Positions 7,003-13,537 of a stretch of DNA of 17,241 nucleotides are shown here, in pieces. The stretch is from Streptosporangiaceae bacterium (GTDB lineage Bacteria; Actinomycetota; Actinomycetes; Streptosporangiales; Streptosporangiaceae). Position 1 is the stretch's first letter. Each line of letters begins with the position of its first letter. Under the pieces are notes generated by a model. That model saw nothing but the letters and a program-made list of their open reading frames with translations, was not told the DNA's origin and made no database searches. The translations under genes were made by a program, and so were the position numbers. Where the stretch lies: assembly GCA_030042885.1 (NCBI GenBank), contig JASHYW010000031.1, positions 1 through 17,241 on the forward strand, given 5' to 3'.

Positions 7003-7181
7003 CCGCGGACGCTACCTCAGGGAACCCCATGAGCGCACGCGGGTTTCCGGCCCGCGGCGGGGGAGGCCGGACCAGCGGCACCTGCCGGACCAGCTGGCTA
7101 GGCGGCGTGGTCGGCCGGCACGGATCTGAGCCGGGCGAGAATCGTCCTGATCAGCCTCACCGCGTAGTAACCGACCAGCAG

Positions 7182-7970
7182 CTAGGCTGGCCGGACCGCC
7201 CTGGGGGCGACGAGCAGGGACTGGGCGGCTACTCCCACCGGGCCGTCAAGGTCGGAAAGAACGGAAGTGGCGAGCCCGGCGCCACCGGTGGAGATGGCGG
7301 TCTGCGCGTCCAGGCAGATCCATTCGCCGACCGCGTCGCGGTGCAGGTGGACGGTGAGCTCGGGGTTGATGAACAGCCAGCGGTTCATGTCGAGCTCCCA
7401 GGAGACGCCGTTGCCGCTGTCGGCGATGATCAGCACGCGCTCCAGCGGGCCGGGCTCCTCGTCGGGCACGATCGGGTAGCGCATGCGTGCCCACAGCGTG
7501 GCGGGTCCGGGACCGCCGAGGCTTCCCCGGACCCGGCGCCACTCGATGGCCGAGATGTATCCGTCCGTCCAGCCAGCAGGCGGCCTGATCGGCGGCTCGT
7601 CCGGCAGTCCCGGGGGAGAGGGGACCCGGGGCTGCACCGGGGGACTGCCGGTCCTGAGCACCCGCCAGGCGGAGGCCCGGGCCACCTCGCGGCCGTCCGC
7701 GCTCGCGGTGGCCTCGAGCAGTTCAACCCTGCGGCCAGGTCGGGCCAGCCGGGCCTGGACGCTGATGTCGGCGACCGGGATGGTACGCAGGATTTCGCAC
7801 GTGAAGCGCGTGATCATCATGTCTGCTCGCGGCTGGCAGCGCTGAAGAGCCCGGCCGAGCAGCGCGCTCGGCGGCCCGCCATGCTGGGCGCCGGTTTCCC
7901 AGGGACCGGTCGTGTGAGGTGTTGCCCGCCACAGGCCATCCCCCAGCGGGACATAGAAGCTCTCGGTCAC
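7182..7970 (-). CDS. Acyl-CoA thioesterase family protein (TesB-like double hotdog)
   Basis: A 262-aa cytoplasmic protein with two hotdog halves. The first (about 10-110) has GGPPSALLGRAL and FTCEILRTIPVADISVQARLARPGRRVELLEA. The second (about 140-255) has LWARMRYPIV and ELTVHLHRDAVGEWICLDAQT, which match actinobacterial thioesterase-family proteins annotated next to acyl-CoA metabolism. It probably hydrolyses an acyl-CoA of unknown chain. The start is GTG 7970, since no ATG lies between it and the first conserved residues; no clear ribosome site precedes it. Length is normal and the frame intact. It is not linked to the carnitine-like operon in position or direction, so a role there is only a remote possibility. 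Confidence 0.8.
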   Translation of the reverse strand: MTESFYVPLGDGLWRATPHTTGPWETGAQHGGPPSALLGRALQRCQPRADMMITRFTCEILRTIPVADISVQARLARPGRRVELLEATASADGREVARASAWRVLRTGSPPVQPRVPSPPGLPDEPPIRPPAGWTDGYISAIEWRRVRGSLGGPGPATLWARMRYPIVPDEEPGPLERVLIIADSGNGVSWELDMNRWLFINPELTVHLHRDAVGEWICLDAQTAISTGGAGLATSVLSDLDGPVGVAAQSLLVAPRAVRPA

Positions 7971-8057
7971 CCAATGAAGGTTACTGGCCGGTCACCTGAT
8001 GACACCCGGCCGGGGTGGCCGGGCCGGGCGATGACGGCATCGGCTGTGGTCGGTTGC

Positions 8058-8225
8058 TCAGAACAAGAGCATCAGCCGGGCGATCTTGCCATCGACCACC
8101 CGGTAGACGGTCAGGGCGGTCATCTCGGTCGGCATGCCCTCGAAGACGAAACCGCTGAGCTGTTCCTCGTCAACCACGAAGTCTCCGGCGACCATGCGGC
8201 TGGCCACGGTCACCTGCGGGCCGGG
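8058..8225 (-). pseudogene. C-terminal remnant of an NTF2/SnoaL-like protein
   Basis: On the minus strand, ending at TGA 8058-8060, about 55 residues read VTVASRMVAGDFVVDEEQ, then SGFVFEGMPTEMTALTVYRV and DGKIARLMLLF. The pattern 'R.V.GDFVVDEE...G......ALTVYRV.DGKI.R....' is that of the C-terminal half of SnoaL-like/NTF2-fold proteins. Upstream of about 8226 the frame carries no family sequence and hits a stop at 8298-8300, so the N-terminal half is missing and there is no start codon in a plausible place. It is therefore called a remnant. An intact NTF2-like gene lies 360 bp away on the other strand but is a different sequence. Confidence 0.65.
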
Positions 8226-8582
8226 CTGTGCGCGGCATGGGCGGATGCCGGCACCACCGGGCCGACTGTTGCTTACTGCAGCAAGCGGATAATGAGATTA
8301 CCTGAAGATAAATTTCAGACAAAGATCAGGTTCGTCGCCGAATATCGGATCGGCTCCCTCCGGTGCCATGCCGTGCGGCCGCACCGGGAATGCGCCGAGA
8401 GCGCCCCGCAGGGCCGCCCCCCGCCCGCGGGGCGCTCGCCACACTCCCGGGGCCGAGGCACCCAGGACGTGACACGCCGCCCCGGGGTCGAGGCCGGCGC
8501 GGCGCCAGCGGAGACGGCCGGGATTGCGTTTACCTCGCTGCGGAACCTTGATGTTTTCCTCCGGCCAGGATTGAGTACACCC
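8226..8582. other. Gene-free stretch with AT-rich patch and strong hairpin
   Basis: No convincing gene is seen on either strand. It holds a short inverted repeat TTGCT-N6-AGCAA (8269-8284) followed by GATAAT (8288-8293), then an AT-rich patch to about 8360 and a GC-rich remainder with the 8400-8436 hairpin. The GATAAT could be a -10 element, but the TTGCTT before it is only 13 bp away, too close for a normal -35. The frame of the downstream NTF2-like gene is open throughout, but nothing in it looks like protein. Confidence 0.5.
8400..8436. terminator. Perfect 10-bp stem hairpin
   Basis: AGCGCCCCGC (8400-8409) and GCGGGGCGCT (8427-8436) are exact reverse complements around a 17-nt loop. There is no T-tract. 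It lies upstream of the NTF2-like gene on the plus strand and upstream of the NTF2 remnant on the minus strand, so it could be a leftover terminator of a lost gene or a structured 5' leader. Confidence 0.4.
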
Positions 8583-8978
8583 ATGTCTGAGCAACCTGCC
8601 GCCTTGCGCGCCTGGCATGCCGTCGTCGAGTCGGGGAACCCAGCGCTGCTGGATGACCTGCTGGCCGACGACGTGGTGTTCCGGTCGCCGGCCGTGTTCA
8701 CCCCGCAGCGGGGCAAGGCGGTGACGACGCGTTACCTCAGCAGCGCGATGGTGGTGCTCGGCCCTTCGCTGCGGTACGTCGGACAGTGGCACGACCAGGC
8801 CAGCGCGGTGCTGGAGTTCGAGGCCGAGCTTGACGGCGTCTACGTCCAGGGCGTCGACATGCTGCGCTGGAACGAGCAGGACAAGCTGACCAGCTTCACG
8901 GTCATGGTCCGGCCGATGCGCGGGCTGCAGAAACTGGCCGAGCTGATGGCACCCCAGCTGGCGGCCGGCCCGGCCTGA
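8583..8978 (+). CDS. NTF2/SnoaL-like domain protein
   Basis: A 131-aa single-domain protein with the alpha+beta cone fold of the NTF2/SnoaL superfamily: an N-terminal helix pair with AWHAVVESGNPALLDDLLADDVVFRSPAV, a middle helix (GKAVTTRYLSSAMVVLGPS), and two long strands ending VQGVDMLRWNEQDKLTSFTVMVRPMRGLQKL. The last motif, in which 'D+L.+..++.+ VMVRP..GL..L' is conserved, is typical of actinobacterial nuclear transport factor 2 family proteins of unknown role. ATG 8583 matches where homology begins even though the frame stays open upstream; the ribosome site is weak. Members of the fold include isomerases, hydrolases and binding proteins, so no reaction is proposed. The gene ends 77 bp from the aminotransferase remnant, to which it is convergent. 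Confidence 0.8.
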   Translation: MSEQPAALRAWHAVVESGNPALLDDLLADDVVFRSPAVFTPQRGKAVTTRYLSSAMVVLGPSLRYVGQWHDQASAVLEFEAELDGVYVQGVDMLRWNEQDKLTSFTVMVRPMRGLQKLAELMAPQLAAGPA

Positions 8979-9055
8979 TCAGCCAGCGGCCCTCGAGCCC
9001 GGCTAGCCCGCCACGGGCCGGACTGCGGCATCGGCGACGGTGCCGTCAGCCCGGC

Positions 9056-9412
9056 TCCGCGGGTGCACGTCATCGATACGTACGCCTCCCGCAATCCCGC
9101 ATGACGGACGCACCCATGCAAGACGGCCTCGATCTCGGCGCGGCTGCGCCCCGGGTCAAGCCGCAGCCGGGCCAGGCTGGCGGCGAACCGGTCGAGGTGG
9201 GCATCCAGCTTGTAAAACCGCCCGCGCCAGACGTGCACGACGTCATAGGTGCAGTCCGACCGAACCAGGCCGAGGTCCAGCACCGAGATCCTCGCGTCCT
9301 CGGTCGGGCAGTACCGCCCGTCAATCCAGGCCGCCCCGGCCGGCCACGGTGGCAGTGTCCCGGCATTCGCACCCGCTCCAGCCACCCGTACCTCCCGCGT
9401 CATCCAGGTCAT
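9056..9412 (-). pseudogene. Class IV aminotransferase, N-terminal fragment only
   Basis: About 119 residues match the N-terminal domain of branched-chain/D-amino-acid aminotransferase-like (fold type IV) PLP enzymes: AAWIDGRYCPTEDARISVLD, LGLVRSDCTYDVVHVWRGRF, YKLDAHLDRFAASLARL, and REAYVSMTCTRG. Family similarity stops after CTRG near 9056; the frame then runs antisense into the NTF2-like gene and ends at 8840. The second domain, including the PLP-binding lysine, is missing, so the product cannot be an active transaminase. Start candidates are ATG 9412 and ATG 9403, with TTG 9421 less likely. The break sits in the 77-bp gap beside the NTF2-like gene, so a deletion that joined the two is the simplest reading. 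Confidence 0.75.
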
Positions 9413-9503
9413 CGAGCACAACCGACACTATCTGCCACGTGCCCGGCCACCGCGGCCCGTAATTGAGGTGACCCGTGGTTCACGGTCATCCCACAATGGG
9501 CCG

Positions 9504-9656
9504 GTGGACCCGGTTGACGCGGAGGGCTTCGCCCGTGATGGCTACGGTTTCGCGGTGGACGGATCAGATCCCTCGCCGGTGGCCCGGGCCATCGTGGCGG
9601 GACTGGCCACGGGGATCGTTCGGGTGGCTGACGGGCGGGAAGAACCACGGACATGA
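9504..9656 (+). CDS. Small ORF overlapping the start of the VOC gene
   Basis: A 50-residue frame starting at GTG 9504, or GTG 9468 for 62 residues. It contains DAEGFARDGYGFAVDG and VARAIVAGLATGIVRVADG, and ends in TGA that overlaps the ATG of the VOC gene (ATGA). Codon third positions are mostly G or C and the ATGA overlap is typical of translational coupling, which argues for a real gene. I recognise no family and see no clear ribosome site, so it may be chance or the tail of an eroded gene. Confidence 0.35.
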   Translation: MDPVDAEGFARDGYGFAVDGSDPSPVARAIVAGLATGIVRVADGREEPRT

Positions 9657-10036
9657 ACGTCCAACTGAACCACACCATCGTCTCGTGCCGCGACCAGGAG
9701 CAGTCAGCGGCGTTCCTGACCGGGATTCTCGGCCTGCCCCCGGCCACCCGCTTCGGGCGGTTTCTCGTGGTGCAGGCAGACAACGGCGTCTCGCTGGATT
9801 TCGCCGAGACCAGGGGGCAGATCACCGCGCAGCACTACGCGTTCCTGGTCGGCGAGAAGGAGTTCGACGAGGCCTTCGACCGTATCCGCGAACAAGACCT
9901 GCCGTACTGGGCAGATCCCGCCCAGACCCAGCGCCAGGCCATCAACCACCGCGACGGCGGCCGCGGCCTGTATTTCGAGGACCCCGATGGTCACCTGCTC
10001 GAGATCATCACCCGCCCCTACGGCAGCGGCGGCTAA
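9653..10036 (+). CDS. VOC family protein (glyoxalase/bleomycin-resistance/dioxygenase fold)
   Basis: A 127-aa single VOC domain built of two beta-alpha-beta-beta-beta modules. The N-terminus LNHTIVSCRDQEQSAAFLTGILGL gives His8 as a first metal ligand. QHYAFLVGEKEFDEAFDRI begins module two with a second His, and the end GRGLYFEDPDGHLLEIITRPYG gives the terminal Glu ligand. Conservation of all these suggests a functional metal site, but VOC proteins range from lyases and dioxygenases to drug-binding proteins, so the reaction is unknown. ATG 9653 is confirmed by conservation immediately after it and by the 4-bp overlap with the small upstream frame. A hairpin follows the stop directly. Confidence 0.88.
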   Translation: MNVQLNHTIVSCRDQEQSAAFLTGILGLPPATRFGRFLVVQADNGVSLDFAETRGQITAQHYAFLVGEKEFDEAFDRIREQDLPYWADPAQTQRQAINHRDGGRGLYFEDPDGHLLEIITRPYGSGG

Positions 10037-10041
10037 CCCGG

Positions 10042-10058
10042 TCCCGGCCGGGCCGGGA
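10042..10058 (+). terminator. Hairpin just after the VOC gene
   Basis: TCCCGGC pairs with GCCGGGA around a CGG loop, starting 6 nt after the TAA of the VOC gene. Position and a 7-bp GC stem suggest a terminator; there is no T-tract. Confidence 0.5.
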
Positions 10059-10061
10059 AGC

Positions 10062-10140
10062 AACCGGATCACCGGGCCGCGGCTAACGGGATGACCGGTC
10101 CGCTCCGCCCGCGAACCGGTCACCGGGCCCGCGGTCAGCT
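10062..10140. repeat. Imperfect direct repeat and inverted repeat between convergent genes
   Basis: AACCGGATCACCGGGCCGCG (from 10062) returns as AACCGGTCACCGGGCCCGCG (from 10114) with small gaps. GACCGGT (10093-10099) is inverted to ACCGGTC (10115-10121). The block lies in the 200-bp gap between the plus-strand VOC gene and the minus-strand ABC permease, whose ends face each other, so it may act as a bidirectional terminator region. Confidence 0.4.
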
Positions 10141-10239
10141 CCGCGCGGCCGCGTCGCGGCATGCCTCCCGCCAGGACGGTCACGTCATGGCTGACCCAGA
10201 CCTGGGCCGTCCCCACCGCGGCGGTACCAGGCCAGGGTG

Positions 10240-11058
10240 TCAGCTGGCGCGCCGGTAGGCGCGCACAGCCAGCGGCACGAACACGACGAAGATCCCGATC
10301 AGCCACACGGCGCTCTTCCACAGGCTTGGCCAGACCGGGCCGCCCAGGGCCAGCGCGCGCATCGTGTTGACGACGTAGGTAACCGGCTGGTTGTTGGCGA
10401 AGGCCTGCAGCCAGCCCGGCATGGTCGCGATCGGTACGAACGCCGAGCTGAGGAACGTCAGCGGGAACAGCCAGATCAGCCCGAACGCCTGGACCGATTC
10501 CTCGTCGCCGATGGCCAGGCCGGTGAAGGCGGAGATGCAGCAGATCGCCACGCCGAACACGATGGCGAGCACGAGCATGGCCACGGCCGGGACGAAGCCG
10601 TTGTCGAACCGGAAACCAACCGCGTATCCGACCCCGATGATGATCAGGATCGTCACGGTCATCCGTCCCGTATCGGCGACCAGGCGGCCGGTCAGCACCG
10701 CGGAGCGGGCCATCGGCATCGAGCGCAGCCGGTCGATCACGCCCTTGTTCAGCTCCATCGCCAGCGCGATGGCTGTGCCGAACGTGGCGAACGCCGCGGT
10801 CTGCGCGATGATCCCAGGTATCAGGTAGTTGACGTAGCCGCCGACGGTATGCACCGGGATCGCGCCGCCGAACACGTAGCGGAACAGCAGCACGAAGATC
10901 ACCGGCTGGACCACGGTGAACACCAGGTACGCAGGCACCCTCATCCAGACCAGCAGGTTGCGCCGGGTGATGGTGAGCGTGTCACTCACCGCCCAGCCCG
11001 CCCGGACCCGCCGGCTGGGCGAGCTGACCGGGCCCGCGTGCTCAGCGATCGCCGTCAA
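10240..11058 (-). CDS. ABC-2 type transporter permease, DrrB-like
   Basis: A 272-aa inner-membrane protein with six predicted membrane segments: VFTVVQPVIFVLLF, the region after YLIPGIIAQTAAFATFGTAI, VTILIIIGVGYAVGF, AVAMLVLAIVFGVAICCISA, FGLIWLFPLTFLSSAFVPI and AVWLIGIFVVFVPLAVRAY. The cytoplasmic stretch MELNKGVIDRLRSMPMARSAVLTGR after the second segment is the characteristic loop of daunorubicin-exporter DrrB-type permeases. The start overlaps the end of the ATPase gene by 4 bp (ATGA), so the two are translationally coupled and form one exporter. The substrate is not readable; this family exports antibiotics, lipids and other hydrophobic compounds. Confidence 0.9.
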   Translation of the reverse strand: MTAIAEHAGPVSSPSRRVRAGWAVSDTLTITRRNLLVWMRVPAYLVFTVVQPVIFVLLFRYVFGGAIPVHTVGGYVNYLIPGIIAQTAAFATFGTAIALAMELNKGVIDRLRSMPMARSAVLTGRLVADTGRMTVTILIIIGVGYAVGFRFDNGFVPAVAMLVLAIVFGVAICCISAFTGLAIGDEESVQAFGLIWLFPLTFLSSAFVPIATMPGWLQAFANNQPVTYVVNTMRALALGGPVWPSLWKSAVWLIGIFVVFVPLAVRAYRRAS

Positions 11059-12116
11059 GACCGTGACCTCGCTTCCACCTTGTCCTCCGCCCGGCTGCCG
11101 CCTCGGCGGCGACCCCGGGCGCCGCGCAGGCGCCCGCCGGCCTGATCGTCCTCGGCGGCGTGGCCGGTCAGGGTCAGGAACACATCATCCAGCGAAGGCC
11201 GGCGCAGCGTCAGCCCTCGCGTGACGACGCCTGCCACGTCTAGGCTGCGTACCGCGTCGATGAGCGCGTCAGAACCGCGACTGCCGACCCCCATGCTGAC
11301 CACGCCTGTCTCCGGATCGGCATGCGGCTCCCCCTCGCCGATCGAGGCGATCGCCGCCACCGCGTCGGCGATCCGCTGCCGGTCAGGAACGGCGAACTCG
11401 ACCACGTCGCCGCCGGCCCGGCCCTTCAGCTGTTCGGCCGTGCCCGCCGCGATGACCAGGCCGTGGTCGATGACCACGATCTCGTCCGCCAGCTCGTCGG
11501 CCTCGTCGAGGTACTGAGTGGTGAGCAGGATCGTCGTCCCGCCCGCCACCAGCGACCTGATGATGTCCCACATCCCCAGCCTGGACCGCGGGTCCAGGCC
11601 GGTGGTCGGTTCGTCGAGGAACAGCACGTGCGGATGGCCGACCAGGCTGGCGGCCAGGTCCAGGCGGCGCTGCATGCCCCCTGAGTAGTTCTTGGCCGCC
11701 CGGTCGGCCGCGTCGATCAGGTCGAATTCCTCCAGCAGCTCCACGGCGCGGCGGCGTGCCTGCGGCCAGCTCAGGTGGTAAAGCCGCCCGATGATCTCCA
11801 GGTTCTCCCGGCCGGTCAGCTCTTCCTGGATCGCGGCCGACTGGCCGGACAGCCCGATCGACCGGCGCACCGCGGCGGCTTCCCGCACCACGTCGTGACC
11901 CTCAACCACCGCGCGTCCCTCGTCGGGAAGCAGCAGGGTGGTAAGGATACGCACCGCGGTGGTCTTGCCCGCGCCGTTGGGGCCCAGCACGCCGAGCACC
12001 GTCCCGCGCGGGACAGACAGGTCGATGCCGCGCAGCGCGTGCACGTTCCCGAACGACTTGGTCAAGCCCTCCACGAGGATCGCAGGCTGCTCGCCGACCC
12101 CGTCGACTTGTGACAT
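11055..12116 (-). CDS. ABC transporter ATP-binding protein, DrrA-like
   Basis: A 353-aa ATPase energising the permease encoded next. Walker A is GPNGAGKT (45-52), the Q-loop region follows GLSGQSAAIQEELTG, the ABC signature is YSGGMQ (144-149), and Walker B is VLFLDEP (164-170) followed by TTGLDPRSR. The H-loop position carries Gln (TTQYLDEAD, about 201), as I recall for DrrA-type proteins. The C-terminal 130 residues form the DrrA-specific domain with LTLRRPSLDDVFLTLTG and then a basic tail rich in Arg and Gly. ATG 12116 is chosen over ATG 12128 because GGGAGG lies between them, 4 nt before 12116. It follows the GT87 gene by 73 bp on the same strand and may be cotranscribed with it or separately promoted. 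Confidence 0.92.
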   Translation of the reverse strand: MSQVDGVGEQPAILVEGLTKSFGNVHALRGIDLSVPRGTVLGVLGPNGAGKTTAVRILTTLLLPDEGRAVVEGHDVVREAAAVRRSIGLSGQSAAIQEELTGRENLEIIGRLYHLSWPQARRRAVELLEEFDLIDAADRAAKNYSGGMQRRLDLAASLVGHPHVLFLDEPTTGLDPRSRLGMWDIIRSLVAGGTTILLTTQYLDEADELADEIVVIDHGLVIAAGTAEQLKGRAGGDVVEFAVPDRQRIADAVAAIASIGEGEPHADPETGVVSMGVGSRGSDALIDAVRSLDVAGVVTRGLTLRRPSLDDVFLTLTGHAAEDDQAGGRLRGARGRRRGGSRAEDKVEARSRS

Positions 12117-12120
12117 AGAT

Positions 12121-12126
12121 CCTCCC
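12121..12126 (-). promoter_or_regulatory. Ribosome binding site that decides the ATPase start
   Basis: GGGAGG on the minus strand lies 4 nt before ATG 12116 and inside the longer frame starting at ATG 12128, so the downstream ATG is the likely start. The spacing is short but workable. Confidence 0.55.
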
Positions 12127-12189
12127 ATACCCCCGTCAACATCCCCTGCCCCGAACCTACTCCGGACGTGCCGAACCGAGCCAACCGGA

Positions 12190-13533
12190 TTAAGCTCTGT
12201 ACTTCGCCTCGGACGCGGACAAACGGCCCTCGAAGGCCGAGCTCGGCACCTGGCTGGCCGCCACGGAGCCCCCGGCCGCCCCGGAAGCCACGGAGGCCCC
12301 GGAGCCCCCGAACGCCCCGGAAGCCACCGAGGCCACGGTCACCGCGGATGCCACGGCCAGCGCGCCCAGCCCGACGAGCACGTAGCAGTCCGCCGCGACG
12401 AGCTGCCACGGCGTCAGGCCCAGCTCGTCATAGTGGCCGCCGCCGAGCGGGACCCGCCATATGAGCCCTGCCCAGCCGGCCACGGCGATGATCACGACGG
12501 CGAGCAGCCCCGCCAGACCGCCGAGCCGCGTCCCGGGCACCCGCAGCCGCCGGACGGCCGCCACCACTGCCACCAAGAGCGCGGGCACGGCGAGAACCCA
12601 GTGATGCGACCAGGAGATCGGCGATACGAGCAGGCCGGTCACGGCGCACAGCGCGAAGCCCTGTGCCTCGTCACCTGCCCGGCCGGCCCGCGCCGCGAGC
12701 GCGATCCCGGCCACGCCGACTGCCGCGGCGACCGGGAGCCACACCGATCCCACCGACAGCGTGTGCAGCACCCGTGCCAGGGCGCCGAGCAGGCTCTGGT
12801 TGGCCACGTTCTGGATCCGGCCCACGTGCGCCGGGTTGAGGAAGTTCATGTCCCAGTACTGGGCGGCGTCGCCGGGCACCAGCACGAAGCTCACCGCCAC
12901 CGTACCCGCGAAGACTGCGCCGGCGGCCGCCGCCGCGCGGTACCGCCTGGTGGCCAGCAGGTAGACGGCGAAGATGGCCGGGGTGAGCTTCAGCCCGGCC
13001 GCGATTCCGATGCCGGCCCCCCGCAGGCGCGAAGGCAGCGCCAGGTCAGCCAGCACCAGCAGCGTGAGGAACGCGTTGACCTGGCCGTATTTCAGGTCGG
13101 TCCGTTCCGGTTCCAGCCAGATCGCGGCGGCGGAAAAGGCCAGCGCGAGCCGGACGGCCTGCTCGCGCCGCACCAGCGCGGGTCCCGGCGGCAGCCGGAG
13201 GGCCAGGTACGAGGTGACCGGCAGCGCGAGCACGGTCGCCGCGGTGACCAGCGCCTGACCGGCCGCAGCGGGCAGCCAGGCGAGCGGCGCGAACACGATC
13301 GCGGCGAACGGCGGGTAGGTGAACCGGAGCCCGAAGGCAAACCGGAGCTGATACAGGTGCGCCCCGTGCAGCACCGCGGCGCCGCCCGCGGCATAGATGG
13401 ACAGGTCGCCGAACGCCGCCCTGCTCGTCACCGTCGCCATGCAGCACACGGCCGCGGACAGGACGTAACCAGCGGCGAGCCAGCGCCAGCCGCGGGGCAG
13501 GTTCGCTGGTCGCAAGGCCCGACAGCAGCTCAA
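12190..13533 (-). CDS. GT87 family (DUF2029) polyprenyl-phosphate-mannose-dependent glycosyltransferase-like membrane protein
   Basis: A 447-aa polytopic membrane protein with about ten or more hydrophobic segments. GT-C features are clear: FGDLSIY with Asp43 (probable catalytic acid in the first periplasmic loop), FTYPP (71-75), KYGQVN (148-153), GLKLTP (180-185), and SPISWSHHWV late in the protein. GT87 members such as PimE transfer mannose from polyprenyl-phosphate-mannose to envelope glycolipids on the outer face of the membrane; the acceptor here is unknown. The start appears to be TTG 13533, 4 bp after the stop of the penicillin-binding gene, because the next ATG (residue 32) would cut the first membrane segment. 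The last 50 residues are Ala/Gly/Ser/Val-rich and encoded by a 36-bp tandem repeat, unlike the family's usual end. Confidence 0.85.
   Translation of the reverse strand: MSCCRALRPANLPRGWRWLAAGYVLSAAVCCMATVTSRAAFGDLSIYAAGGAAVLHGAHLYQLRFAFGLRFTYPPFAAIVFAPLAWLPAAAGQALVTAATVLALPVTSYLALRLPPGPALVRREQAVRLALAFSAAAIWLEPERTDLKYGQVNAFLTLLVLADLALPSRLRGAGIGIAAGLKLTPAIFAVYLLATRRYRAAAAAGAVFAGTVAVSFVLVPGDAAQYWDMNFLNPAHVGRIQNVANQSLLGALARVLHTLSVGSVWLPVAAAVGVAGIALAARAGRAGDEAQGFALCAVTGLLVSPISWSHHWVLAVPALLVAVVAAVRRLRVPGTRLGGLAGLLAVVIIAVAGWAGLIWRVPLGGGHYDELGLTPWQLVAADCYVLVGLGALAVASAVTVASVASGAFGGSGASVASGAAGGSVAASQVPSSAFEGRLSASEAKYRA
12262..12333. repeat. 36-bp tandem duplication in the GT87 C-terminal tail
   Basis: Two adjacent 36-bp units (12262-12297, 12298-12333) differ at only 4 positions. 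In the GT87 frame they encode two copies of ASVASGA-x-GGS-like sequence. The unit length keeps the frame. It is a recent in-frame duplication in a low-complexity tail. Confidence 0.8.
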
Positions 13534-13537
13534 GGCG

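Noticed and set aside
7182..7970. The hotdog thioesterase as the missing betainyl-CoA thioesterase of the carnitine-like cluster
   Set aside because: It lies over 3 kb away beyond other genes, is not in the same operon, and resembles TesB-like double-hotdog proteins rather than the small betainyl-CoA thioesterase.
6870..8978. A 702-codon plus-strand frame ending with the NTF2-like gene
   Set aside because: Only the last 131 codons look like protein. The rest is antisense to the methyltransferase and thioesterase genes or crosses gene-free DNA.
5146..9412. Insertion sequence or integrated element as cause of the broken genes
   Set aside because: No transposase or integrase sequence, terminal inverted repeats or target duplications were found on either strand.
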